A stretch of 64,000 nucleotides of DNA from Leeuwenhoekiella nanhaiensis (lineage in GTDB: Bacteria; Bacteroidota; Bacteroidia; Flavobacteriales; Flavobacteriaceae): the NCBI RefSeq assembly GCF_002744755.1, contig NZ_KZ319289.1, positions 1 through 64,000 on the forward strand, read 5' to 3'. Within the stretch, counting starts at the first letter, position 1. Each line of letters begins with the position of its first letter. Shown one piece after another: positions 44,091 to 52,870 of this stretch. Both the position numbers and the translations under genes were made by a program. The notes below the pieces were generated by a model, which worked only from the letters and a program-made list of their open reading frames with translations, was not told the origin of the DNA and searched no databases.

Positions 44091-45704
44091 TTATTCAGAG
44101 TCTTTTTTAAGATCTAGGTAGACCCCGTTGGTCCAGCCAAAACCATCCTGATTGGGATATTCACCACCACCCGCAACCAGGGTAGTATCAACCACATTAT
44201 ATTTTTCAAGCATTTTGCCGGTACGTTTGTACACGCGTTCATTGAGCTGAATCCAGCGGTCACTGATTTGCCCTGCCAAATCGTTCAGTCCGTAGGTTTG
44301 TAAACCTCTTACCGCCATCCACTGATGCGGAGGCCAGCCGTTAGGGCTGTCCCACTGCTGACCATTGTTATTAAGCGTGGTCACCAGACCGCCAGGCTTT
44401 AAAAAGTCGCGCTGTAGAACCCCTGCGACCTGCTCAGCCTGAGCCGGTGAAGCGGCTTTGAAGTACAACGGATATACCATCGCAAGTGAAAGTGTTTCAG
44501 AAGGACTCTGAGACTTGAAATTATAATCGGTATACGTCTTTTGATCTGCATTCCACAGATAGGCATCAATAGCGTCTTTACGGGCAGAAGCGGCTTCAAC
44601 CATCTTCTGAGCGCCTTCCGGATCATCGTTAAAGCGTCGCGCCACAGCAAGAATTTCTTCCATATTATACAGCAGCGCATTTAAATCTACCGGAATAATT
44701 TCGGTAGTTTGAATAGTGGCCAGCTCATCGGGATTAGAAAACCATCTGCTGCTAAAATCCCACCCGCTTTCGCAAGCGGCTGTGATGTTGAGGTACACTG
44801 CTTCAGGAGACTTGCCTGTTGCTTCTTCAGCTGTAAGAATATCTTCCCGGTAACTTTCGGCACGAGGCTCGGCGCGATTGCTGTAAAACCGGTTTAAAAC
44901 AGAACCATCAGGCATTTTAACTACGCGCGCTGCGGCTTCACCTTCGGCTAAATTTTCAGCGCCTTTCATCCAAAATGCGTATTCTTTTTCCAGAGGTTCC
45001 AAATACTTCAGGTAGATGTCTTTTTCGGTTCCGGTTGAGGCGTAGAGGCGCACCATTTCTGCGAAAAACGGCGGTTGTGAACGGTTGAGGTAATAGGTGC
45101 GGTTTCCGTTAGGGATAAAACCAATGGTATTAATCTGGTAGGCAAAATTGTCCAGGATATTTTCAATGAGTTTAATCTCTCCGGATTCTTTCAGCCCCAG
45201 CATAATAAAAAACGAATCCCAATAGTAAACCTCTCTAAAACGACCTCCCGGCACAATATAGGGATTGGGTAATGCAATGCGCGACCCGTTTTCCTGAGCG
45301 TCTGCATCACGTTTCAGGTAAGGCCAAAGGGCTTTGATGTGCTCTGCTGTGGTGCGTGTGGTATCTGAAGTAAAACTGGCAGTAGGCGATTCGGGCAGAT
45401 TAAAATGTTCAAGCACAAAAGCTTTCAGATCAAATTCTGTTTCTTTTGAAGCGCTTTGATATCTGGCCAAAATGGTGTCAGCAGGAAACAGGGGCTCGCA
45501 GTCTACAAAGGTTTTTCCATCTTCAAAAACACTTTGCATTTGTACATCAACCAGCAAATCGCCATAGCGGTCAATGGGATTTTCATTTTTCTTCGGAAAA
45601 TCAAAAGTCTGTTGATCAACAGATTCAGACTTGTTTTCTTCTTTACACGAGGATAGGGATAGGATCACTAAGGCAGCGAGAATTTGAGAATACAGGGTTT
45701 TCAT
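44091..45704 (-). CDS. treA: GH37 trehalase lipoprotein
   Basis: Hydrolyses trehalose to two glucose. 537 residues from the ATG at 45704, which gives a signal peptide with lipobox SLSSC; an in-frame start at 45734 would lie inside the terminator of the azurin gene. Both GH37 signatures are present: PGGRFREVYYWDSFF (152-166) and QWDSPNGWPPHQWM near 450. Placement in the periplasm agrees with the sugar locus next door. Confidence 0.92.
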   Translation of the reverse strand: MKTLYSQILAALVILSLSSCKEENKSESVDQQTFDFPKKNENPIDRYGDLLVDVQMQSVFEDGKTFVDCEPLFPADTILARYQSASKETEFDLKAFVLEHFNLPESPTASFTSDTTRTTAEHIKALWPYLKRDADAQENGSRIALPNPYIVPGGRFREVYYWDSFFIMLGLKESGEIKLIENILDNFAYQINTIGFIPNGNRTYYLNRSQPPFFAEMVRLYASTGTEKDIYLKYLEPLEKEYAFWMKGAENLAEGEAAARVVKMPDGSVLNRFYSNRAEPRAESYREDILTAEEATGKSPEAVYLNITAACESGWDFSSRWFSNPDELATIQTTEIIPVDLNALLYNMEEILAVARRFNDDPEGAQKMVEAASARKDAIDAYLWNADQKTYTDYNFKSQSPSETLSLAMVYPLYFKAASPAQAEQVAGVLQRDFLKPGGLVTTLNNNGQQWDSPNGWPPHQWMAVRGLQTYGLNDLAGQISDRWIQLNERVYKRTGKMLEKYNVVDTTLVAGGGEYPNQDGFGWTNGVYLDLKKDSE

Positions 45705-45722
45705 GGGTTTGTTTTTAAAGCC

Positions 45723-45763
45723 AAAAAAGCCCAAAAATTGATCGGCAAAGATAATTTTTGGGC
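45723..45763 (-). terminator. terminator of the azurin gene
   Basis: On the minus strand an 11-bp stem (45753-45763 with 45729-45739) is followed by a run of six T. It ends azurin transcription and supports the 45704 start of the trehalase. Confidence 0.75.
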
Positions 45764-45793
45764 CTTAATGTGTGTTAGAAGTAGATGTTAAAA

Positions 45794-46306
45794 TTACTCT
45801 ACTATAAATTTACCTTTCATCACACTGTAGTGACCGGGAAAGCTACAAATGAAGTCGTAGGTTCCGGGAGCAGGAGGGTCAAACTCAATAGTGTCAGACT
45901 GGCCACCGCCCAGCATTTTAGTATGTACAATCACAGCGTCTGTATCTGCAGGGATGTAACCGTTGTCGCGTGCGGCAGAAGCTTTAGCTCCAAAAGCAGG
46001 AATTTCGGTTCCCTGAGTAAGCAACACGAAATTGTGACCCATTACTTCAACAGCTTGTTTACCTACGTGTCTTAGCGTAAGTCTTACTTTTTTACCTGCA
46101 GGAACTTTAATCTCGTTCATATTGAACTTCATCATATCGTCTGCCAGTAATACAATCTCGGTTACGTTTTCATCGGTTTTCTTTTCAGTGTCAGAGCTTT
46201 TGGCACCAATGGTAACGGTTTCTTTTTCTTCTTTCTTTTTGTCGTCACCACAAGCGCTTAGTGATACAGCGAAAAGAAGTGCAAGGGTTATTTTTAATAG
46301 TTTCAT
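45794..46306 (-). CDS. azu: azurin (cupredoxin) lipoprotein
   Basis: Blue copper electron carrier of 170 residues from the ATG at 46306. Lipobox SLSAC, a charged spacer (about 20-45), then the cupredoxin fold. Copper ligands H91 (GHNF), C154, H159 and M163 (CSFPGHYSVM) match azurin spacing exactly. It would sit in the periplasm and shuttle electrons to or from a cytochrome. The sugar dehydrogenase 4 kb away is a possible donor. Confidence 0.93.
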   Translation of the reverse strand: MKLLKITLALLFAVSLSACGDDKKKEEKETVTIGAKSSDTEKKTDENVTEIVLLADDMMKFNMNEIKVPAGKKVRLTLRHVGKQAVEVMGHNFVLLTQGTEIPAFGAKASAARDNGYIPADTDAVIVHTKMLGGGQSDTIEFDPPAPGTYDFICSFPGHYSVMKGKFIVE

Positions 46307-46361
46307 TTTTAAAATTTTAATTGGAGGACTAATATACATAAGATTTTAGCGCAGTACAATA

Positions 46362-47330
46362 TTATGTATGCTCTTGAATAAATTGCAGGCTGCGTTTCTC
46401 ACAGTAGGTGTGGCGCTCAAAAAGCATAAAGCCAACGTGTCCACCTGTTTTGGGCATTTCCAGGAAGAGCTGGCTATTGTTTTGAGCAGCTTCAACCGGA
46501 TAGCAACTCGCGTTGAGAAAGGAGTCGTCTTTGGCGTTTAAAATCAAGGTGGGAACTTTAATATCTTCTAAAAACTGCTTGCTGCTGCTTTGGGTATAAT
46601 AATCCATCGCATCTTTAAAACCGTTGGCAGGCGCCGTATAAAGTTCGTCAAAGAGCCGTAGAGATTTGATGTTTTTGTAATCCTGTTTGCTGAGTTCTTC
46701 AGGATAACGCCCCAGCTTTTGACGGTATTTGTCGCGCAATCCTTTAAGAAAAGACCAGCGGTACACCCAGTTTTGTTTTTGTTGTAAAGCTTCCAGCGAA
46801 TCATACAGATCTACCGGGGTTGAAACGGCGACTCCCGCCCTGATGCTTTCCGGCCGGCTTCGGTTTTCGCCCAGGTATTTCAGGACCAAATTTCCGCCCA
46901 GACTAAAACCACATAAAAAAATTTGATCGTAATCTTTAGCAGATTCTACAAAAGCAACCACATCTGCAACATCATCTGTAGCGCCCGAATGGTACGAACG
47001 CAGATGCAGGTTAGTCTCGCCGCTGCAGCCTCTAAGGTTAACAGCAGCACAGTCAAAGCCGTGAGCATTTAGAATTTTTGTGGTGCCTGCCATATAGGGC
47101 CTTTTAGCATGGCCTTCAAGACCGTGAAAAAGCAATACCACCTGTTTTGCTTTGCTTTCGCCCTGCGAAAAACTCCAGTCAATGTCCAGAAAGTCCCCGT
47201 CTTGCAGGTTAATGCGTTCGCGCTCGTAGCGAAGACCGGTTACCGTTCTGATCTTTGCAGCAAAAATCGTGTTGAAATGCGCATTCTTAAAGGGAGCAGG
47301 AGCTTTATAGGTAGATTTAACAACAGGCAT
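46362..47330 (-). CDS. YheT-family alpha/beta hydrolase
   Basis: Cytoplasmic hydrolase of 322 residues. The nucleophile Ser is in GFSLGGNLVLKYLGE, the Asp near NAKDDSFL and the catalytic His in TGGHVGF. YheT/ABHD1-3-like proteins act on esters or lipids, substrate unknown. Not in an obvious operon; divergent from the thioesterase gene. Confidence 0.88.
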   Translation of the reverse strand: MPVVKSTYKAPAPFKNAHFNTIFAAKIRTVTGLRYERERINLQDGDFLDIDWSFSQGESKAKQVVLLFHGLEGHAKRPYMAGTTKILNAHGFDCAAVNLRGCSGETNLHLRSYHSGATDDVADVVAFVESAKDYDQIFLCGFSLGGNLVLKYLGENRSRPESIRAGVAVSTPVDLYDSLEALQQKQNWVYRWSFLKGLRDKYRQKLGRYPEELSKQDYKNIKSLRLFDELYTAPANGFKDAMDYYTQSSSKQFLEDIKVPTLILNAKDDSFLNASCYPVEAAQNNSQLFLEMPKTGGHVGFMLFERHTYCEKRSLQFIQEHT

Positions 47331-47446
47331 TTCAGGGCTAATAAAGGCTTGATTTTGCTGTCGAAGATACCCTAAATATCACAATTGGGAGGTTTTCTCG
47401 ACTATTAAGGTTTTTGTAAAGTCTTATGCGCGCACAAGATATTATG

Positions 47447-47454
47447 TAATTTTG
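47447..47454 (+). promoter_or_regulatory. possible -7 element
   Basis: TAATTTTG matches TAnnTTTG 17 bp before the thioesterase ATG. A TTTTTG 30 bp further up is too far for a normal -33 box. Confidence 0.35.
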
Positions 47455-47471
47455 CAATCTAAATTGAGCTT

Positions 47472-47948
47472 ATGTACACCAAAGAATTTGAAATACGCTG
47501 GAGTGATATAGATGCTAACCGCCATCTGGCCAACAGTGCTTACATCAATTTTATGAGTCATACTCGTATGGCTTTTTTAATGGAAAACGGTTTTGGACAG
47601 GAGGAAATGGCTAAGCATAACATAGGGCCCGTTGTGTTTTACGAGCATATGTATTATTTCAAGGAAGTGTTTGCGGGTAAGCCTGTAAAGGTGTCTTTGC
47701 AATTAAAAGGCCTCGCTGAAGATGGAATGTATTTTGAATTTGTACACAATTTTTACGATCAAAAAGGTCGAAATTTTGCAAGCTGCGAAATGATGGGCGC
47801 CTGGATTGATCTTAAGGAACGTAAACTTACCGCACTTCCGGAAGAGCTGTTCAAAAACCTATCTTCCTTAGAGCATACCGAAGATTTTAGAACCCTTACC
47901 AAAGAAGATACCCGTAAATACGGCAAAAAGCCACAGGATCTTAGCTAG
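47472..47948 (+). CDS. acyl-CoA thioesterase (hotdog fold)
   Basis: Protein of 158 residues of the 4HBT/YbgC group. The active-site region is IRWSDIDANRHLANSAYINFM (in part), with Asp16-like acid in the expected place, and a strand GPVVFYEHMYYFKEV. Hydrolyses acyl-CoA thioesters in the cytoplasm. Stop overlaps the convergent transporter gene by 8 bp. Confidence 0.88.
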   Translation: MYTKEFEIRWSDIDANRHLANSAYINFMSHTRMAFLMENGFGQEEMAKHNIGPVVFYEHMYYFKEVFAGKPVKVSLQLKGLAEDGMYFEFVHNFYDQKGRNFASCEMMGAWIDLKERKLTALPEELFKNLSSLEHTEDFRTLTKEDTRKYGKKPQDLS

Positions 47949-48840
47949 TTTTGGCGGTCTTTTTTGTGCGTGTCGAAAGGTAAACGCCTGTAAAAATCAT
48001 CAGACCGGCGATTAAACGTACCGGAGTGATTCGGTCTGCGCCTGTAAGAACAGCAAAGAGCACAGCAATAAGCGGTTGCAGATAAATAAAGGCACCTACT
48101 GTAGAAGCTTTTAGCGTTCGCAAGGCATACAGATTGAGGAAATAGGTTGAAAACGTAGTCCCTACCACCACAAATATCATAACCCAGATTGCCCAGGCTG
48201 GTAGATTTAACCAGTCTACCGCGGCAAAATCGCCATAGGTAAACGGAAGGTTTAAGAAGACACCGGTTAGAAACAACCACTTCATCATCGTGACCGTGTT
48301 GTACTTTTTGGTGAGTGGTTTAATCAAAACCAGATACACGGCATAAGCCGAACTGTTGATCAAAAACATAATATTCCCCAGTGGAATATTTGGTGCGTTT
48401 TGCTGGGTTGAAGCGCCAAAAAGTACCAAAACCAAAGCCCCAAGCATACCAATCGCGATACCCAGAATCTTTAAAGCGGAAATTTTTTCTTTTAGAAATA
48501 GCGCCGAAAGCACCAGCAAAATTACGGGGCTGAGCGTGATGATGACCGAACTGTTAACCGGTGTAGAAAGCTGTAAACCGGTAAAAAAGGCTAGCATATT
48601 GATAAACATGCCAAAAAAGGCGCAGCCCAGCAGGCGCCAGTAATCGCTGCGGTCAATTTTTTCCGATTTGGTAAACAGACTTACAATCCAGAACAGGACC
48701 GAAGCTCCCAAAACCCTAAGTAAAATAAACCCAAACGGACTTATAAACTGAGGCATAACGCCTTTGGCCAGCGTGTGGTTGATACCGTAGATCGTTCCGG
48801 CCAGGGTTGCTGCGACGAGCGCCAGCGTGCGTTTGCTCAT
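47941..48840 (-). CDS. EamA/DMT-family transporter
   Basis: Inner-membrane protein of 299 residues with ten predicted helices in two EamA repeats (about 8-140 and 155-290). Family members export amino acids or metabolites; the substrate is unknown. It probably forms an operon with the ArsC-like gene 9 bp upstream. Confidence 0.88.
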   Translation of the reverse strand: MSKRTLALVAATLAGTIYGINHTLAKGVMPQFISPFGFILLRVLGASVLFWIVSLFTKSEKIDRSDYWRLLGCAFFGMFINMLAFFTGLQLSTPVNSSVIITLSPVILLVLSALFLKEKISALKILGIAIGMLGALVLVLFGASTQQNAPNIPLGNIMFLINSSAYAVYLVLIKPLTKKYNTVTMMKWLFLTGVFLNLPFTYGDFAAVDWLNLPAWAIWVMIFVVVGTTFSTYFLNLYALRTLKASTVGAFIYLQPLIAVLFAVLTGADRITPVRLIAGLMIFTGVYLSTRTKKTAKTS

Positions 48841-48849
48841 AGCCGGGGC

Positions 48850-49203
48850 TTAATTGTGGATGGCTTCTTTGGCCGCTTCAACCGTTTTTTTACTGTTACC
48901 TATAAAAATCTGATCGTTGTTTACAATTACCGGTCTTTTGAGAAAGGTATAATGCTCCAGAATCAATTCGGCATACTTCTCTTCATCAAGCGGCTCATTG
49001 TTGAGGCCGCGCTCGCGGTAGAGACGGGCGCGTTTGTTGAAAAGCGCTTCGTAGCTTCCGCTAAGGTTGTAAAGCTCGTCAAGTTGTTCTTCGGTAAGCG
49101 GGTCTGTTTTAATGTCCTGCTGTATAAAGGCCGAAGGCAATTCGATTTCCTTCATAATACGGGTACAGGTATCACAGGTTGAGAGGTAATATATTTTTTT
49201 CAA
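48850..49203 (-). CDS. ArsC/Spx-family thioredoxin-fold protein
   Basis: Protein of 117 residues with the N-terminal CDTC redox pair (STCDTCTRI, residues about 9-13) and the C-terminal pattern LKRPVIVNNDQIFIG typical of ArsC/Spx. The CxxC resembles Spx/YffB members more than arsenate reductase, which usually has C-x5-R. It may be a reductase or a regulator. Confidence 0.85.
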   Translation of the reverse strand: MKKIYYLSTCDTCTRIMKEIELPSAFIQQDIKTDPLTEEQLDELYNLSGSYEALFNKRARLYRERGLNNEPLDEEKYAELILEHYTFLKRPVIVNNDQIFIGNSKKTVEAAKEAIHN

Positions 49204-49377
49204 AACTCAATTTTTTAGAATTTCTGCTCTGCAAAGTAATCGCATTTTGGGCTAAAACGGTACTTTTATCGGCGTAGCCAAAGGTATAATGTCTGAGGCT
49301 TGTCTTAAAATTTAAAAATGGTTCCCAACAACGACCCCGAAGGCTTGTCCCGAGGTAGATTTTTCCAAATTAAAACT

Positions 49378-49854
49378 ATGACTCCAATTCTCGATTTCAC
49401 CCTTACAAACACCTATAAAACCCGTGCGATCCTTAAAAATTACCTGGAAAACATTTCTCTAGAAGATCTCAATAAAATACCCGAAGGTTATAACAACAAT
49501 ATCTTTTGGAATATCGCGCATCTTGTGGCTACCCAGCAGATTTTGGTGTATAAATTTTCAGAGGTTCCGGCTTTGGTTTCAGATGCAATCATAAATGCCT
49601 ACAGAAAAGGCACAAAGCCCGAAGGCGATGTCACTCAGGCCGAAGTTGATGAAATCAGGGAACTGCTTTTTAGCACGCTAGATCAAACCAAAAAAGATTA
49701 CGAAGCCGGTACGTTTAAAACCTACAACAGCATCACCACGTCTATGGACAGCACGCTGACTAATGTTGACGAGGCTATTGCCTACAATAACTTTCACGAA
49801 GGCATCCACTTGGGGTCTGTACTGGCTTTACGCCACGCTATAGGTTTGGTTTAA
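49378..49854 (+). CDS. DinB-family protein
   Basis: Four-helix bundle protein of 158 residues from the ATG at 49378. The three metal-site His of the family are at NIAHLVATQQ, NNFHEGIHLG and LRHAIG. DinB/YfiT-like proteins act as thiol-dependent transferases or are of unknown function. An upstream in-frame ATG at 49318 adds 20 residues that do not look like protein. Convergent with the DUF3298 gene, overlapping by 17 bp. Confidence 0.85.
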   Translation: MTPILDFTLTNTYKTRAILKNYLENISLEDLNKIPEGYNNNIFWNIAHLVATQQILVYKFSEVPALVSDAIINAYRKGTKPEGDVTQAEVDEIRELLFSTLDQTKKDYEAGTFKTYNSITTSMDSTLTNVDEAIAYNNFHEGIHLGSVLALRHAIGLV

Positions 49855-50596
49855 GAAAGTCTTTAACCTCAGCAAGATCAAACTTCAGGATCAGTTGCCC
49901 GTCTGCGTAAGAGGCAATTTCATACGGATTGTAGAGCAGAATGAGTTGCTCGTTTTTAAAACCGATGTTTTGAGGCAACGTAAAGGTGTCTTCGGCAAAG
50001 AAATAACCGGTTTCGCTTAAATCTTCCTCAGGCTGCAGCTGGTATTGACTTCTGAAACGTTTTTCAGCTAAACGCTTAAAACCTTCTAGATCCTGAAAGA
50101 GCATTTCGGGGCTAAGAACCTGTTGTAAATCTTTGTCAAAATTAAGAAAATGGGTGCTGCCGTATCCGTGAGCACCCCCGTAATACGTGTAATCATCAAA
50201 AGTCAGGCAGAGTATCTTGCCGTTGTCAAAACCAATAGAACAGGTGCTGTTTACCTCATATTCGGGAATGGCGTCAGGGAAATCATTTCGATAAACCCGG
50301 TAATTCTGTACAAAATTTTCAAGCGCCTCATCCAGGGTATGTGATTTTTTAGCTTCGTCAGGGTCCATAATAAGTAAATCAACGAGGTGTTGGTCTACAG
50401 CCTTATTGATGGTGTCTGCAAAAGCACCGCCGCCCATGGTTACCCGGTCAATGGAGATATCCGGACACAAACCGGTATCGCAAAGAGCCAAATTTTCGGT
50501 TTTGATAACCTTTAAATCATAGGTTAGCTTGGCCTCTTCTTTCTTACAGGCAACTAAAATCATAAAAAAACTCAGGATCAGACTTACTTTTTTCAA
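49838..50596 (-). CDS. DUF3298/RsiV-like lipoprotein
   Basis: Predicted lipoprotein of 252 residues (lipobox ILVAC). It has a DUF4163-like N-terminal part and DUF3298 C-terminal part, shown by the pattern TFDDYTYYGGAHGYGSTHFLNFD. This resembles the extracellular domain of RsiV, which binds lysozyme in firmicutes. Here it lacks an anti-sigma part, so it is a stand-alone lipoprotein. Confidence 0.85.
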   Translation of the reverse strand: MKKVSLILSFFMILVACKKEEAKLTYDLKVIKTENLALCDTGLCPDISIDRVTMGGGAFADTINKAVDQHLVDLLIMDPDEAKKSHTLDEALENFVQNYRVYRNDFPDAIPEYEVNSTCSIGFDNGKILCLTFDDYTYYGGAHGYGSTHFLNFDKDLQQVLSPEMLFQDLEGFKRLAEKRFRSQYQLQPEEDLSETGYFFAEDTFTLPQNIGFKNEQLILLYNPYEIASYADGQLILKFDLAEVKDFLKPNL

Positions 50597-50701
50597 ACCA
50601 GATTTATTTCGTGTTAAACATAAAATAAAGGTACACCCAATTTTGGGAATGGAGCTTGGGCTTCCTACATTTACGTGCTAGATACTGAAATTTTAGAGGA
50701 T

Positions 50702-51844
50702 ATGAAATTCAATACCAAAACCATTCACGGAGGACAACACAATACAGATCCCGCTTACGGAAGTGTAATGCCTCCTATATATCAAACTTCAACCTACAGC
50801 CAGACGACTCCGGGTGGGCATAAAGGTTTTGAGTATTCGCGTAGCGGAAACCCCACGCGTAAAGCTCTTGAAGATGCATTGGCTAGTATTGAAAACGGCG
50901 AGTTTGGTCTTGCTTTTGGTTCGGGTCTTGCCGCTATTGATGCAGTGTTGAAACTGTTTAAACCGGGAGACGAAATCATTTCAACTAACGACTTATACGG
51001 AGGTTCGTATCGTTTGTTTACCAAAATTTTTGAAGATTTTGGTCTGAAATTCCATTTTGTAGCTATGCAGGATACTTCAAAAATTGAAGCTGCAATAACC
51101 GATAAAACCAAACTCATTTGGGTAGAGACTCCTACTAACCCGATGATGAATATTATAGATATTGAAGCCGTCTCTAAAGTGGCTAAAGCACACAATCTGC
51201 TCCTTGCGGTTGATAATACCTTTGCAACACCCTATTTGCAGCAGCCTTTAGATTTAGGTGCAGATATCGTGATGCACAGTGTGACTAAATACCTGGGCGG
51301 TCATAGCGACCTGGTGATGGGAGGTCTGGTTGTTCGGGATAAGGAATTGGCAGATAAATTGTATTTTATTCAAAATGCAAGCGGTGCCGTTTGTGGCCCA
51401 CAGGATAGTTTTCTTGCGCTTCGCGGAATTAAAACCTTACACGTGCGTCTGCAAAGACATTGTGAGAATGGCAAAGCCGTCGCACACTTCTTAAAGAGCC
51501 ATCCCAAAGTTGACAAGGTCTACTGGCCCGGTTTTGAAGATCATCCCAATCACGATGTGGCTAAAAAGCAAATGAAAGATTTTGGGGGAATGGTTTCTTT
51601 TACAACTAAAAATGATTCGCTTCAGGGAGCGGTTGAGGTTGTTGAAAAGTTAAAAGTATTTACCCTTGCTGAAAGTTTAGGTGGGGTTGAAAGTCTTGCG
51701 GGCCATCCGGCAAGTATGACACACGCCAGTATTCCTAAAGAAGAACGTCAAAAAACCGGAATTAAAGATTCACTCATTCGTCTGAGTGTAGGTATTGAAG
51801 ATGCAGAAGATCTTTTAGAAGATTTAAAGCAGGCTTTAGGTTAA
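50702..51844 (+). CDS. metB: cystathionine gamma-synthase/lyase-type PLP enzyme
   Basis: Cys/Met metabolism PLP-dependent enzyme of 380 residues from the ATG at 50702. The PLP Lys is in HSVTKYLGGHSD; the YSRSGNPTRKALE and SLGGVESL regions match gamma-synthase and gamma-lyase members. Acts in trans-sulfuration; choice between synthase and lyase cannot be made from sequence. An upstream start at 50675 adds nine residues. Confidence 0.88.
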   Translation: MKFNTKTIHGGQHNTDPAYGSVMPPIYQTSTYSQTTPGGHKGFEYSRSGNPTRKALEDALASIENGEFGLAFGSGLAAIDAVLKLFKPGDEIISTNDLYGGSYRLFTKIFEDFGLKFHFVAMQDTSKIEAAITDKTKLIWVETPTNPMMNIIDIEAVSKVAKAHNLLLAVDNTFATPYLQQPLDLGADIVMHSVTKYLGGHSDLVMGGLVVRDKELADKLYFIQNASGAVCGPQDSFLALRGIKTLHVRLQRHCENGKAVAHFLKSHPKVDKVYWPGFEDHPNHDVAKKQMKDFGGMVSFTTKNDSLQGAVEVVEKLKVFTLAESLGGVESLAGHPASMTHASIPKEERQKTGIKDSLIRLSVGIEDAEDLLEDLKQALG

Positions 51845-51854
51845 GAGCAGTTTA

Positions 51855-52661
51855 TCAGAAGTTGAGGTAGTAGATATAGCCTACATTGAGCCATACGATA
51901 GAGTCGTCGTATTTATTCGGAGGATAAAATTGGGGGTCAGGATTGAGACCATCTACCCAGTTTGAAAAATACCGGTGATAGCGCAACTCCAGGTTGATGT
52001 CGCTTAAAACATTCAATTTATAACGTATACCTACACTGCTTGTTATCGCCCAGGTATTGCCGGGGCTGTCATCTAAACCGCCTAACTCTCCATCTCCTAC
52101 CAGAAATGGATTAAAATAAATATCCTCGGGTAGTGCCCCGGGAGTATCAAGGCTCGATTTATATTTAGGCTGGTAGCCCACGTAATGTGCTCCTAAGGAG
52201 ATATAAGGTGCTACTTTATAAGCCCCTGCCTGAAAATCTCTAATGCTCAGCGGAAAGTACTCCAGTTGCATCCCCAGCTCAAAAACCAAGGAGCTTCCGG
52301 TGTGGGAGCGTAATTGTAAACCTCCTAAAGATTGTTTCTCAGACTCATAACCCTCATGGGTAAATTCAGTATAATGCAAATCGGCTTCAGAACGCAGCTT
52401 AAAGTGATCATTAAAATAGGTGTCGCGTGAGTAGCAGTTACAGTCAGCGCGATAAGCAAAGTTCATATAATGCACAATCCCAACACCCACACCCTGATTG
52501 TTGATGTTGGTATCATAATCATTTCGCAGTCCAAAGTCAGATTGAAACAATAAGGGTCCGGCAATAATCCCCACCTCATGTGAAAAGCCCAATTGTGCTT
52601 TACCGGAGATTGGCATGAAAAGCCAAAAGGACAATACCACAAGTAAGATTTTGGTATTCAT
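51855..52661 (-). CDS. outer-membrane protein of the THC0290_0291 type
   Basis: Predicted outer-membrane beta-barrel of 268 residues from the ATG at 52661. Signal peptide cleaved near GKAQ, then alternating strands ending in the aromatic LNVGYIYYLNF typical of outer-membrane proteins. The start GFSHEVGIIAGPLLFQSDFG is the pattern of a flavobacterial family known only by this label. An upstream in-frame start at 52706 adds 15 residues that blur the signal. Confidence 0.75.
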   Translation of the reverse strand: MNTKILLVVLSFWLFMPISGKAQLGFSHEVGIIAGPLLFQSDFGLRNDYDTNINNQGVGVGIVHYMNFAYRADCNCYSRDTYFNDHFKLRSEADLHYTEFTHEGYESEKQSLGGLQLRSHTGSSLVFELGMQLEYFPLSIRDFQAGAYKVAPYISLGAHYVGYQPKYKSSLDTPGALPEDIYFNPFLVGDGELGGLDDSPGNTWAITSSVGIRYKLNVLSDINLELRYHRYFSNWVDGLNPDPQFYPPNKYDDSIVWLNVGYIYYLNF

Positions 52662-52815
52662 TAGGTTTGGGGAAATATTCGTGCACAAATATAGGAAAAC
52701 TTGCAATTTAACCTAAAATTGTGTTTATCGTCTATTTTTTATTTGAAATTTGATAAAAATGGATTTTCAATATTAAGAATATCCAAAAATATGAAGGTCA
52801 TTTTTGACGATATCA

Positions 52816-52823
52816 TATATTTG
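52816..52823 (+). promoter_or_regulatory. possible -7 element of gdhA
   Basis: A perfect TATATTTG lies 47 bp before the ATG. The nearest upstream TTG is only 9 bp away, so the -33 partner is not clear. Confidence 0.4.
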
Positions 52824-52870
52824 TGCAGAATTAGAGCCTTAAAAATTATAATTTCTAAAAAAACTTAAAA

